Positions 41,298-52,486 are shown, counted from the first letter of the stretch. The stretch: DNA of 64,000 nt from Lepidurus packardi (GCA_023053545.1 JAKZAN010000003.1:591501-655500); one strand, 5' to 3'. Numbers and translations are program-made. The notes: generated by a model not told the origin, from the sequence alone.

Positions 41298-44200
41298 CTA
41301 ATTGCTCTTTAGGATGTTGAGTGCCTCTGTTGCAAAGATATGAGTCGCGGGGAAAACTGTTGTATTCGTCAGAATATTGTCCGGATTAAAGTGTAGTCTT
41401 TTTCTTGAAAGATGTCTGAGCAGCAGTGCTCGTTGTCTGTTGAGTAGTCTGCAGTGGAAAAAAACATGTATAAGGTCTTGTTTTGAAAGTCCGTTGCAGG
41501 TGCAGGTCGTCTCGTCGGTCTTTCTTATTCTGTGGAGGTAAGTCTTAGTCGGGAAATGGGCAGTTCTTAATTTTATGAGTGTCGATATTGTCTTTCTGTC
41601 TAGTTTGAGTTTACAAATTGGTTTTAAGGTCGGGGTAACATGTAAGTCTCTGAGTGTTGATGATGCGTCAGACCATTTCTTTTGCCATTTTTGAAGAATG
41701 ATGAGGTTCATCGCAGCCTTTTTGTTCATGGATTTGTCCGATATGGGGTAAGTATTCCTGTAAGATATCTTTCTCTGGGAGCAAGTGTTATACCTTCCGT
41801 GTTTTGGTTTCGTAATTGGTCCGTCCGGTAGTTTCTGGGCGAATCGTAGGAGCGTTTTCAACGTGAGAAGATCTAAAGGAGGGATACCCGCTTCTACTTC
41901 GAGGGATGCAGTAGGGGTGGTTTTTAGGGCGCCGGTGATGAGTAAGAGCGCTTGCCTGTGTAGCGCTCGCACAGGGAGTAGGTTCTGCAGATTCGCATTC
42001 GCCAAGGCAGGTAACCCATATAATATTCTTGAGTACAGTGTGCTCTTGACTATAGTTGTTAGTTGATCTATTCTTATGGAGGGGATGAATTGCACTAGTT
42101 TTCTTAATTTGAAGATGGTGTGGCTGCCCTTGGAAGCGAGAAGACTTGCGTGGGCTGACCAGTCGAGCCTTGAATCATATTGTAGGCCTAGGTACCGTAC
42201 ACTGTTTTTTGCGTGGATAATTTCTTCTCCCCACTCCAGAGGAACGGGGTCTTGGAAACGTTTTCGGGAGAAATGTATAAGCTCTGTTTTGGATTTGGCG
42301 AAGTTTAGGCTCAGTCTTTTCCCCCATTTTTCTAGCGATATTAGTGCATTTTGTAATCGGCCAATATTTATATTTTCGGAAGAGCTCGTGGTCGCTAATA
42401 GGATATCATCCGCAAAGCCCGTTGATAGGGAGTTCTTGGCTTTAACTAACGAGAGAGCTCCATCGACGTATATAGTGAACAGTACAGGTGAGAGGGGTGA
42501 CCCTTGAGGCACCCCTTTTTCTATACCAAAAGCTTCGCTCCTATTGTGTCCGTTAGTGATGAAGCCGCGTCTGTTAACCAGAAAACTCTTAATCCAGTTT
42601 ACTAGGTAAGCTGGTATCTTTTTCTTTTCCGCTTCCCGGCAGAGTTTTCCGTGATTTACGTTATTGAATGCACCTTCGATATCCAGTAACAGAACTGAGG
42701 TTACTTTGCCGTTGTCAAAGCCGGAAAGCACTTTGTCTGACAATTGCAGCATCGCGTTTGTCGTTGACCTGTTTGGTCGGAAACCCCATTGGTTGTTAGA
42801 CAGGGCTTTATGACTCTCTAACATTTCCGACAATTTGGCTGCGATTGCTTTTTCAAGGACTTTGCCTAGACAGGGCAAGAGGGCAATCGGGCGAAAGTTT
42901 TTAAAGCTAGAGTAGTCAGCCTTATTTGGCTTTGGAAGAGCTAATATTTTTGCTGTTTTCCATGCAGTGGGGAAGTGACATAGTCTGAGGCTGGAATTAA
43001 AGATGTCCATAGTGGTCCTTTTTATTGTTTGCCACGTCTTTTTAATTAGGATTGGTTGTATGCAGTCAATTCCAGGCGCTTTCATATTCGGTAAGGAGTG
43101 AACTATTTGTTCCAATTCTTCTAAAGTCACAGTTGGTAAGTCTTTTTGTCTAGTCTTTTGTGGGTGTGTACGTCTTGTTTGTTTATGTTGGTTTACAGTG
43201 GAGGGAGGGAAGCTTTTACAATCGAGAAGTTTAGCAGCAAGGTAATTAAGCTTCGAGATTTCATTGGCAAAAAGTTTACGATTGTCGTCCAGAAGTTGGT
43301 CTAGGGAGAGAGAATTTCTTGATTCACGAAATTTTCTTTCCAGGTTCCATAACACTCGAGAATCTGAAGTGTCTAATTTTCGCTTCCAGTATTCTTCCTT
43401 GGTGATGCGTACTTTTGTCGTATAGCTATTTCTAGCATCTTTCCACTTGCGTTCGTTAAGCGAGCTTGGGAAGACACGGTAAGCCCTGAGTGATTTTGCT
43501 ACATCCTTTCGAAGTAGATTGAGCTGGTTATTCCACCACGGGTTTTTTCGATTCGTAATGTTTCTTTTGGGTATGTGTACCTGGGCGCAGTTGTAGAGAG
43601 CTTCAGTTAAAAAGTTAACTGCGGTGTCGAGTTTTTCCACTGTATCTATGTCGGACAGTGCCTCCTTTATCCTCTGTAGTGTTAGTTCCAGGCCCGCATT
43701 TAGTTTTGGCCAGTTTGTTTTGTTGTAGTTCCATATTTCCTGTTTAGGTTTTTCGATTCGAATATCGATGTACAAGCGGATGGCTTCGTGATCTGATAGG
43801 TTTGGGAAAAAAGTTTTGTCGATAATTTGCAGGTCTATTAAAAAAGCAATATTTGGAGAGGCGAAGGCCAAATCGAGAGTTGAAAAGTCTCCTCTTTCAT
43901 TGTTAAAGGTGCAGACATTCCAACTATTGAGCAGAATTAATTTTTTTTCGGTAATAAAATCGAAAAGTTGTCTTCCAGGTTTATCTGCTGGTTTGTTCTC
44001 CCAGTGCCAATGATGGGCGTTGAAGTCTCCGCAGAGAATTACGTTCTGGGAAGATGAAGGTAGTTCTCTCCAGATTTCGGTCATAAGCTCCGCAAGGTCC
44101 TCAGTATGTCTTCTGTACACAATGATTAGGAATATGGGTGTAAATGCTTTTGGGGCTATTTTTATAATCGAATATAAGTCTGTTACGGTAACTACAGAAA

Positions 44201-44420
44201 CGTTAGGTGTTCTGCATCTTTTGAAGCATATAACACCTTTATAATCACTCTGGGATTCGAATGAGGTGAAGTGATGAAAAAGGGGAGTCGAGGGATTAGA
44301 TGGGGGTTCGATTATGGCTATAATGTCAGCGTTAAAGTCGTTAGCTTCTCTTAGCGTTTCTGACAGCTGAGCATTGCTTTTCCTTATGTTATGGAAGATT
44401 ATTTTTATTCCGTCTGTCAA
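41298..44420 (-). CDS. LINE ORF2: AP endonuclease plus reverse transcriptase, uninterrupted
   Basis: About 1,040 residues. The endonuclease has NIRKSNAQLSETLREANDFN at the N-terminus, GDFNAHHWHW and the SDHEAIRLYI motif. The RT has FRPIALLPCLGKVLEKAI, KGVPQGSPLSP and the catalytic GFADDILLAT. The C-terminal Cys/His motif is CTCNGLSKQDLIHVFFHC. No RNase H. It nicks target DNA and primes reverse transcription there. It has no ATG at its start: the frame opens after a stop near 44470 and the expected start position is a TTG (44420) overlapping the ORF1 stop. Confidence 0.93.
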   Translation of the reverse strand: MTDGIKIIFHNIRKSNAQLSETLREANDFNADIIAIIEPPSNPSTPLFHHFTSFESQSDYKGVICFKRCRTPNVSVVTVTDLYSIIKIAPKAFTPIFLIIVYRRHTEDLAELMTEIWRELPSSSQNVILCGDFNAHHWHWENKPADKPGRQLFDFITEKKLILLNSWNVCTFNNERGDFSTLDLAFASPNIAFLIDLQIIDKTFFPNLSDHEAIRLYIDIRIEKPKQEIWNYNKTNWPKLNAGLELTLQRIKEALSDIDTVEKLDTAVNFLTEALYNCAQVHIPKRNITNRKNPWWNNQLNLLRKDVAKSLRAYRVFPSSLNERKWKDARNSYTTKVRITKEEYWKRKLDTSDSRVLWNLERKFRESRNSLSLDQLLDDNRKLFANEISKLNYLAAKLLDCKSFPPSTVNQHKQTRRTHPQKTRQKDLPTVTLEELEQIVHSLPNMKAPGIDCIQPILIKKTWQTIKRTTMDIFNSSLRLCHFPTAWKTAKILALPKPNKADYSSFKNFRPIALLPCLGKVLEKAIAAKLSEMLESHKALSNNQWGFRPNRSTTNAMLQLSDKVLSGFDNGKVTSVLLLDIEGAFNNVNHGKLCREAEKKKIPAYLVNWIKSFLVNRRGFITNGHNRSEAFGIEKGVPQGSPLSPVLFTIYVDGALSLVKAKNSLSTGFADDILLATTSSSENINIGRLQNALISLEKWGKRLSLNFAKSKTELIHFSRKRFQDPVPLEWGEEIIHAKNSVRYLGLQYDSRLDWSAHASLLASKGSHTIFKLRKLVQFIPSIRIDQLTTIVKSTLYSRILYGLPALANANLQNLLPVRALHRQALLLITGALKTTPTASLEVEAGIPPLDLLTLKTLLRFAQKLPDGPITKPKHGRYNTCSQRKISYRNTYPISDKSMNKKAAMNLIILQKWQKKWSDASSTLRDLHVTPTLKPICKLKLDRKTISTLIKLRTAHFPTKTYLHRIRKTDETTCTCNGLSKQDLIHVFFHCRLLNRQRALLLRHLSRKRLHFNPDNILTNTTVFPATHIFATEALNILKSN

Positions 44421-45649
44421 TAGATTTGGGCATGGATTTGGGAAACGGTGGGGTTGCGTTTTTGCCTTTCAGCAATACGCGTTGGGCAGCTACTTTCAAA
44501 GGAGTAGTGATTACTTCCGCAGTTTCGGCATTTCCTTGTATTGTTTGTGCATTCTTTCGTGTTGTGTTTGTCCGAGCATTTCCCACAAGTCGGGTGTGTT
44601 TCTTTGCAGTAAAATGCGGTGTGACCGTACTTCTGACAGTTATAGCACTGTGTGAAATGCTCTTGGCGGCGGTCTTCGAGCTGTACAGGTCTGCTGAAGG
44701 CATATAGGTAGCCTCGGTTAAGCAGCCTCGTTTTAGCGTCAGTCGAAGGGCACGTGAACAGGATTGAACCAAAGGCTTTCGTGCTGTCAGGGTTCAGCCA
44801 GCGTAGAGACTCAGCAGTGAAATCGATTTGTGTGGCTATGTTTTTCCTAGTCAGGTGGGAGGCGATTTCTTCGTAGTTAAATTGTTTGGGGATTTGGTGG
44901 ATGACTAAATCTTTACGTGGTTTCGGGCAGGTTACTTTTATCGGGCCGAGTGAGTCCAAAGTGGTGTCATGAAGGAGGTTCTCTGTTTCACTCTTTTCCC
45001 GTTCGCTTCCAAGTGTGAGTTCGACTAAATTCTACGTTTTCCGTGACACGATCACGTTGGGAGCCTTGGGGCCAAACTTTTTAAGCAAGTCCCTGTCCAG
45101 ATTACGTAGTAAGTCTTCTCTTTTGACTACTTCTTTCTTCTTTCCGTCATTCAATTGTTCAACATAGACGATAAGCTCATCTTGTTGTCGTCTTTGGTAA
45201 TTCGTCGGGCTGGGTTGGCTTGATTGAATAGGGGAGGTGGCGGGCTTTGTTGATTTGGGTAAAGGCCGTTTTCGGTTTACCACGGACCAAGGACCTTCCA
45301 TTGGCGACGGAGTAGGTTTTGGTTGGATTACATGTTTGTTGATGAGTTCTCTCAGGTATTTAACCTCCGCTTGAAGCTGGGGAACACATTCAGCAATTGG
45401 GAGAAGGTCCTCGACTTTGCAATTGAGGATTGTCACTTGGTTTGACAGCTCTTCGTTTTGTTTTCTGAGGGATTCGAACATTTCGGAAGGGTTATTCGGA
45501 TTCGGAAAGTCTTTAACCTTTTTCTTCTTCGGGGGTTCGAGCGAGGCCGCGTTGGTTTCCATGCTCTCGGGGTTATTCTCATTGTTTGTTGAGTCACCGC
45601 GAGTGATGTCCCTCCTCCCTCTGGAGGAGGGCTCAGGTGAGCGAATCAT
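44417..45649 (-). pseudogene. LINE ORF1 with one in-frame amber stop
   Basis: From the ATG at 45649 (MIRSPEPSSRGRR). The N-terminal half has a coiled coil (FESLRKQNEELSNQVTILNC). A TAG at 45034-45032 interrupts it, and the same frame then continues through LDSLGPIKVTCPKPRKDLVI to three CCHC knuckles (CYNCQKYGHTAFYC, CGKCSDKHNTKEC, CRNCGSNH) and stops at 44417. A single substitution would explain the stop. Gag-like RNA-binding protein of the Jockey clade. Confidence 0.85.
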
Positions 45650-45860
45650 GTCACCATACAACAAACCCAAATAAGTTTAATACACTTGTGCAAATTTAAG
45701 CCGGAGTTAGTTTTAACTGTGTGCTTGACAGTTAACCAGCAATCAAAACTATTCGTAGGTAGCACTAAACACTAAAACTGCGGGAGAGAAAAAAAAAAAG
45801 AAAAACTCTGGGCTTGGAACGTTGAAAAAGCACGTCCGCACACGTACACGTCTCGCTTCT

Positions 45861-46019
45861 TCTCCCACGATTGCAGTCTTTTTATTTTTTAAGATTCTAA
45901 TTTTTCTTATTCTTGGTCTCATGTTAATTAGAGGTTACTCGTGACCTCAACGAAAGTTTCTAAGAAAGTATTTATATTCCTTATAGTTACTTCTGGTAAT
46001 TGAATCTCGCTATTTTTTT
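45861..46019. other. Short unassigned flank between LINE and receptor exon
   Basis: AT-rich sequence with no open frame; probably intron of the receptor gene or LINE 5' UTR. Confidence 0.3.
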
Positions 46020-46141
46020 ACCGTTACTTGCATCGTTATAACTTCATAAATCGCCACGCCTGCGTGAAAATGGAAGAGGAGATAAAGGATTATTGTGTAG
46101 CCTACTTCTGTTCATTTCAAGACATTTCTGTTCCCTAACAA
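46020..46141 (+). pseudogene. Methuselah-like receptor, ectodomain-end exon (candidate)
   Basis: Frame through MEEEIKDYCVAYFCSFQD, ending at a strong donor (AACAA|GTAAGTAG, 46142). In Methuselah receptors a DYC motif and a later Cys precede the first membrane helix, and the exon at 52505 continues in phase with LNAITCSPN. A TAA at 46136-46138, two codons before the donor, breaks the frame, so the gene may be dead. The exon's left border was not found. Confidence 0.4.
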
Positions 46142-46211
46142 GTAAGTAGTGTACTCCTTGAGAAGTGATACCGAAAGATCGTAATTATTTCACGTGTTTT
46201 CTTTTTGCTTT

Positions 46212-46216
46212 GTTTT
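46212..46216. repeat. BEL/Pao target-site duplication, left (GTTTT)
   Basis: GTTTT directly before the left LTR; same 5 bases at 52487-52491. Confidence 0.85.
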
Positions 46217-46599
46217 TGTAAGGGAAGGCGATTGCTTTTTGGTGAGGAAAAAGTTGTTGAGGTCCTGCGTTGCGTTAAGTTAAGGGAAGCTTACCAAACT
46301 TAATCACTACTGTATTTAAACGAAAACAATCACTTCAAAACAAAGACAAAAATGCGTGTATCCGTTCACTGCTTACTAAGGTCCAACTGTCTTCAACTGT
46401 CTTTTTATATCAGAGTCATCGTCATGTCAACGTTATGTTCTTAGTATAGAGATTAGAGAGAGAGAGTTCAAGGAAACGGAAACTCAGGAATCGTCAAAGG
46501 AGATGGAGCAGGTCAAGGGTTGGGAAGAAAGGTCAAGTTCAATCTCTTCGTCAGATTTTCGCGTCACTTAGTCATAGTCTTCGGTCAGAATTCCCAATA
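46217..46599 (-). repeat. BEL/Pao 3' LTR
   Basis: TGTAAGGGAAGGCG ... AATTCCCAATA on the plus strand, 383 bp. Contains two units of a 10-bp repeat (AACTGTCTTC type) where the other LTR has four. Confidence 0.92.
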
Positions 46600-46658
46600 T
46601 TCTACCGCCCGCGAAATGATGTTCAAGGATTATCTGTTAAGGCGGAAGCCAATATTTT

Positions 46659-47792
46659 CTATCGTGCTTCTTGTGCCGCTTTTCTTGAATGGCGCTTGTT
46701 CGATGTCTGGGCTTCAGTTGGTGTTTCTCGGGAATCAGTTCGGGTGGTTTGCAATTCCAATGGATATAATTTGGAAATCGGACGGTTGGTTACACCATTG
46801 GAAGTTCTTAACTCTACGGCTCGCGTAACCCCGTCTTTTCCAGGGAGGAGACGAGTTACTTGACCTAGTTTCCAAAAGAGCAGTTTTCCGTCGTCATGGA
46901 TATGGACTAGATCACCCACTTGAATAAGCGAGGTCTTTAAACTCGAATTATTCCTATACGTTTCACGTAAGGCTGTGAGATATTCTTGTCGCCATCTATT
47001 CCAGATATGTTTTCGTAACAGGTGTAATCGCGAAAAATGACGTATGGTGTCGTGCGGAGTTCCGAAATCAGGGTCGAGAATATCATTTGAAGTTTCATGA
47101 TTCAATAAAGGCAACATACGACCGTGAAGTAGATGAGCAGGAGTGAGAGGATTCAGATCGTTGATATCTGGGAAAACAATAGTTAAAGGGCGATTATTAA
47201 TCATGGCTTCGACTTCTGTTATGAGGCTGCTGAGGTCTTCTAGACCTATATTGGCTCTACCAAGTACTTTCTTGAGGGTGGTCTTCGTAATGCCAATCAT
47301 TCTCTCCCAAAATCCACCATACCATGGAGCCCGCTTTGGGATATGCTTCCATTAAATGTTTGTGTGTTGGAGGAAGAAGTTGAAGACGGGTGCAGATTTA
47401 ATCTGTGTCAAAAATTTGGCTGTGGCTTCGAACGTGGTGGCATTGTCTGATATCAGTAATTTGTGGCAGCCTGTTCGTCCAATAAATCGACGTAAAGCAT
47501 GTAGGAATGATGTCATGGACATGTCTCGGACGATTTCTAAGTGTACCGCGCGGGTGCGTGCACATGTGAAAAGACAGATGTATACCTTTTCTTCTTCTTT
47601 GCCGTTTAAAGTTTTAACATAGAGAACTCCAGTGAAATCAACTCCGGTGGCTTCGAAGGGTTCTCCATGGGAAAATCGAAAGTGTGGCAGAGGGGCCGAC
47701 GGAGTTACTTGAAAAGGCTTTCCAAGAAGTCTCTTACAAATTAGGCATGATCGAACATGCTTCGTATTAAGGGTCGTGCTGCTGGTATCCAA
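46659..47792 (-). pseudogene. BEL/Pao integrase, frameshifted
   Basis: 47792-47352 has the zinc-binding end (CLICKRLLGKPF), FEATGVDFTGVLYV with the first catalytic Asp and LLISDNATTFEATAKF with the second. 47300-46659 in another frame has the C-terminal part (MINNRPLTIV, LTPAHLLHGR, LIQVGDLVHIHDDGK). The catalytic Glu region lies at the frame break near 47300-47350, so the enzyme is interrupted at its active site. Confidence 0.85.
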
Positions 47793-47862
47793 TAATGTTG
47801 CCGCAGTTGTGTCAAGAGATTGTTAGTGCCGGAATGTAAAGTTCGTATGTGAAAGTTCATGA

Positions 47863-50248
47863 CTATAATCTGGTGATTCTTGCTTGTTTAGGAAGAACGA
47901 CAGGATGTTTAGCAGAGGATTTTAAGGGTGCTTTATGAACATGTCCTTCACACCTAATAATTCCTTCATCATCTAGGAACAAACCCAATTGGTCGATGAT
48001 GGGAAAACGAGAAAGGTTTGTTTTGCGTCGAAGGGAGTCCATCTCCTCGGGATAGTGAGACGCTTGAGCTTGGCGGATCAGTTTTTGTTTGGCTATACGA
48101 ATTTCTTGATTGTTAAGTGGACCACTGCGTTTAGCGTTTTTTGAGGCGTTATAAGCAAAACGAAGTTTCCAAGCTGTAGTACGTTGCAGTGAGTCCCAAG
48201 AATTAAATAGGGATTCGAAAATGTCTTTCTTCGGGTTTTCGATGGGAGTGGTGTCGATTTTCTCGTGAGTGGTAAATTGGATTGAAATAGCTACATCTGG
48301 TTTCGAGCGTAGTATCCATGATGGGCCTGAGTTCCAGAGCTGATTTTGAAGGAATCGTTTAGAATCGAGACCGCGTGTGAGCAGATCTGCAGGGTTGTCT
48401 TTCGTTGGGCAATATTGAATTGTCGCTCCAAGATCTGTTATGATTTGTTTAATTTCATTGACGCGGTTTTCGATGAATTTCTTTGTGAGTTTAGCTCCAG
48501 ATGACCAATGGTACCTGATTTGTGAGTCGGTCCAAAGGGTGATCTTGAAGGAATGGTGTTCAAAGGATCGCCTTACGTAATTTGGCAATTCGTGCAGCAA
48601 CGAGCAAAGCCATCAGCTCGAGTTGAGGGAGGGTTAAAGATTTCAGCGGTGCAACGCGCGATTTCGCGAATACGAAAGAGGAATCTAATCCGTTGGTAAT
48701 ATACACTGCTGCACCGTATGCCCTCGGGCTGGCGTCGTCGAATACGTGTAGTTGAACGGGCTGTTGATGCAACGAGGTAAAGTAAGGGCGTTTCAATTTA
48801 AACTCGTGGACGTTTTGCAGATCTCCGGCTATTTCCTTCCATTGAGTTGCAAGAGAGTCAGGAATAGAATCGTCCCAATCAAGCTTGAGTTGCCAAAGGC
48901 TTTGAATTAGGATCTTCACTCTGATAACAAGTGGTGATAGATACCCTAACGGATCAAAAATGCGGGCCACTTGCTTAAGCAGCTCACGTTTGGAAATGCC
49001 GCCAACGAGGTAAGTATTTGTTACTGGGTAGCTTAAAGTGTCGTTGTCAGAATCCCACACGAGTCCGAGTAGCTTGGATGGGTTTTTGTTAGACATTAAG
49101 CCATCTTCTATAAGTGTTTCTTGAAGTTTCCTACTGTTTGTCTCCCAATCTCGAAGATTCATGCTGGCTCTTTTAAATATTAGTCGTGTTTCTCGGTATA
49201 AGTCGATAAGTTCTTCTTCGGATTCTCTGCCGGAAATAACATTCTCCACATAAATGTTCCTTTTGATTTCTTCTGATATGGCTGAGTCGATATTGCTTAA
49301 ATGGAGATCGATGGTGGCGAGAAGGATACAGGGAGAACTTGAGGCTCCGAAAATTACTACCTTGAAACGGTATACACAAAATGGAGAATCTGGATCCTCG
49401 GGATTCCTAGGCCACAAAAACCGGACATAATCGCAATCTGATTTTTCCAGGCTAATTTGTAAAAAGGCTTTTTTGATGTCGCTCAGAGCTACATAAGTGT
49501 GAAAACGGAATCGGATGAGCAAATCGCACAGATCAGTTTGGAGGGCTGGACCGACCTCAAGACAGTCGTTTAAGCTGGGCTTTTGGGGATCAGCGCGTGC
49601 GGAGAAATCAAATACTATTCGCAGAGGAGTGGTTGAAGAATCTTTAAGAACGTGACGATGAGGTAAGTAATGTGTTCCAGGACGATCAGGTGGTAAGTTC
49701 TCGCTTACTTGTTCGATGAATCCTCGAGACTCATAATCGGAATTGATGTCGTGGTACATACGGGGCAAATTAGGAGTTTTCCGTAGTCGATGAAGGAGGG
49801 AGGTTGTCCTGCTTACGCTAATACGATAGTTCGAGGGTAAGATGGGATGATTGATCTTCCAGGGTAGTTTCGCAACATACTTCCCCGTGGTGTCACGACT
49901 GAGCATTTCATCTTGATATGCTTTTACGTATTTGAAGTCGTCTTCCACTCCCGGTGTTATGCCAATGGATTCCAAACGCCAAAAATCTTCTAGGTCTGGA
50001 GGTTGTTTTTCGGACATATTGAGAAGTACTGAGTTCATGTCGTTAGAAGGAAGCGAGCTAGATATTGGGCCAGATAGCACGTAACCAAGGCGAGTCTTCA
50101 TCGCTACCGGTCCCGGACCGCGTATTATCTCATCCTCGTAAAGTTCCCAGCAGTGATCTGCTCCGATAAGTACATCAATGGGAAATTTTTCCTTGCCGAC
50201 GTCTGGATGGGCTAGAGTGAGATTTTTCAAATGTTTTAAGTTTGACAC
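47863..50248 (-). pseudogene. BEL/Pao reverse transcriptase and RNase H
   Basis: A 562-codon run (50248-48560). RT blocks: TRLGYVLSGP, THYLPHRHVLKD, LRIVFDFSARA, ALSDIKKAFLQI. The catalytic box reads RNIYVENVISGR, with Glu where Asp is expected. ARIFDPLGYLSPL and RNase H (LHVFDDASPRAYGAAVYI) follow. Near 48560-48600 the frame shifts and continues (ITLWTDSQIRYHWSSG) to 47863. Confidence 0.88.
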
Positions 50249-50295
50249 AGGGAAATTGGTACGTAAATCTACTGGAGCTGCGATCTCCGGGACTA

Positions 50296-50772
50296 CTAGA
50301 GCTTGAATGGGTATCGCATCATTTGAAGTGTAATTAGTGAGAGTCTAGTGCATCCTAACGTAATAGGCTTAGGCTTGTTCCCAAAGGAGCACAAGCTGGT
50401 CACCTCCGTTTTTCTAACATGATGAGATAAGCGCTGTAAGAGATCAGAGGTAACGAAGGTGCTTTGTGATCCCTCATCAAGGACGGTGTTAGCGAGTACG
50501 GTTTTGCCGTCAATGGTGACAGGGGAAATGGCAGTTTTCAATAGAACTTTCACCTCTCGATTAGATGAGTAGAGGGAAGTGTCGGTTGGAGTTTCTGCAG
50601 AGGTAATGAAGTTGGCGTGGGTAGAGAGATTTTCGGGAGTCGCGTTCTGATTTGCTTTATTTTCGGTATTTGGGTCACCTCGATGTAAACTGGTATGATG
50701 CAGTTTTCGACAGATACTACATCGGAATTTAGATCGACACTCGGAGGCTTTGGAATGGCTTACACTGCTCAA
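50296..50772 (-). pseudogene. BEL/Pao zinc knuckle and aspartic protease
   Basis: CRSKFRCSICRKLHHTSLHRG is a BEL/Pao CCHC knuckle; VLANTVLDEGSQSTFVTSDL is the protease active site (DEGS form). The frame is open for 158 codons, but breaks before RT near 50290. Confidence 0.8.
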
Positions 50773-50842
50773 TCAACTGAAACAAAGGTTCTGGGTTTTG
50801 GCTCGTTGTGCCCGTTCTTCGTGGGTTGGGTACTTGTCGCAC

Positions 50843-52060
50843 TCAACGGTGTGTACCTTTGCAAAAGGCGCATTTCAGAGGTCTTGGCGGTCCTTGGTTC
50901 GTTGACAAAGAAGATATGGTTGAATCAGAGGGAGAACGATTAGGTTTGCGGGGATCTTCGGTGTTCTTCGGTTTAGGGATGGATCTGGATTCCAGAATGT
51001 CGATTTCGTGTTTAAGAGCTGAGCAAAGTTCGTCCAAGGTCCAATCCGATTTGCGTTGGCTTCGTGCCAGGTTTCTCCTAGTTTCTAGGGAAAGCTTGTC
51101 TAATAACGCGCACACCAAGAGATCGCCGTACGACGTGGAACACACATTTAATGCCTCTAATCCGCGAATATTGGTTTCTTTGCTGAGAAAGAAGGATTTT
51201 AAACTGGCAGCGGTGTCTTTTGGTTTCTGTAAGTCATGCAATGCTCTCATATGGGCGTTAACAATTTTTTTTTGTCCATAACGTTCTTGTAAGAGGGTGA
51301 TCGCATGAGTGTAATTGTCGTTTGATGCGACGAGACCAGATACGACTTCTTTTGCTTCTCCTCGTAGTTGAGTTTTTAGATACTGAAATTTCCCCACGGA
51401 GCTTAATTGAGGATCATTATCAATGAAACATGTCCCAAAACGTCCTACATTCTAAAATGTTGCCGTCGAATACAGGAAGCTTCAGTTCTGGTAGTTTTGT
51501 TCGACGTGTTGAATGTGGGTTGAAAACAAAGATCGCGCTTGGATCCGGAGTCGAGGCAGGAGCCGGGGGAATCGTCGCTGAGGTTGAAGTCAAGAAAATC
51601 GTTGTGGAGTTGGGAACCGTAGTAATGATGCTAGGAATACTGGGGTTCAAAATTGGACTTGAACTTTGAGAGGCTGTTGAACCAGACGTCTAATACGTCA
51701 CCGAGTGCAAATTTGCTGAAGATATTGCCGTAGGACACGATGTAGGAGGAGAGCAGCGCAGAAGTTCAAGCTTTGCTTCTACATACATGTACAAATCTTC
51801 GTATTCAAGTAACCAATTTGAAGTGAGTTCGATTTCGTTGTCTAGCTCATCCTCGTCGACAGAGCTAGGATTTGCTGGTCGTAGTCAACAATCTGCTGAT
51901 GTTTTCCGCGTAGCGTTGGTAATATGCGGGAGAGCTTGGATATTTTTTCAACTACGGTATCACTCGAGTTTAGATAGTCTTCGGATTTGGCTTTGAATTT
52001 GGTTATAAAACCCTTGTTGCCACCACGCATTTTTCGGAGTTTTGTAAGGTTGGCAGCCAT
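50843..52060 (-). pseudogene. BEL/Pao Gag, interrupted
   Basis: Starts at the ATG at 52060 (MAANLTKLRKMRGGNKGF), 23 bp after the LTR, and runs through a coiled-coil region to a stop near 51842. 51650-51420 has the Pro/Thr-rich linker and LPELKLPVFDGNILECRTFWD. 51397-50843 has GEAKEVVSGLVASNDNYTHA and LLQERYG, the BEL Gag core. Frameshifts separate the pieces. Confidence 0.85.
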
Positions 52061-52082
52061 CCTGGTCACGGCACCAAAAAAA

Positions 52083-52486
52083 TGTAAGGGAAGGCGATTG
52101 CTTTTTGGTGAGGGAAAAATTGTTGAGGTCCTGCGTTGTGTTAAGTTAAGGGAGGCTACCAAACTTAATCACTACTGTATTTAAACGAAAACAATCACTT
52201 CAAAACAAAGACAAAAATGCGTGTATCCGTTCACTGCTTACTAAGGTCCAACTGTCTTCAAGTGTCTTCAACTGTCTTCAACTGTCTTTTTATATCAGAG
52301 TCATCGTCATGTCAACGTTATGTTCTTAGTATAGAGATTAGAGAGAGAGAGAGTTCAAGGAAACGGAAACTCAGGAATCGCCAAAGGAGATGGAGCAGGT
52401 CAAGGGTTGGGAAGAAAGGTCAAGTTCAATCTCTTCGTCAGATTTTCGCGTCACTTAGTCATAGTCTTCGGTCAGAATTCCCAACA
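52083..52486 (-). repeat. BEL/Pao 5' LTR
   Basis: 404 bp, TGTAAGGGAAGGCG ... AATTCCCAACA on the plus strand. The extra length over the 3' LTR is two more 10-bp units near 52255-52285 and one GA. Confidence 0.92.

Larger units (their letters stand above)
41129..45860 (-). mobile_element. Nearly intact Jockey-type LINE
   Basis: Minus strand. 33-base A tail (poly-T at 41129-41161), an uninterrupted 1,040-codon ORF2, an ORF1 with a single in-frame stop, and about 200 bp of 5' UTR. The 5' boundary near 45860 is estimated. Best-preserved LINE of the four in the window. Confidence 0.88.
46217..52486 (-). mobile_element. Full-length BEL/Pao retrotransposon
   Basis: 6,270 bp on the minus strand, with two LTRs (383 and 404 bp, about 98% alike apart from a short tandem-repeat difference), a perfect 5-bp target duplication and a TTTGGTGCCGTGACC primer-binding region. 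The gag, protease, RT, RNase H and integrase order is complete. LTR similarity points to recent insertion. It lies in the intron of a Methuselah-like receptor gene in opposite orientation. Confidence 0.95.

Noticed and set aside
41785-44244. Plus-strand ORFs opposite the intact LINE ORF2
   Set aside because: Antisense shadows of a coding frame with clear endonuclease/RT motifs on the minus strand.
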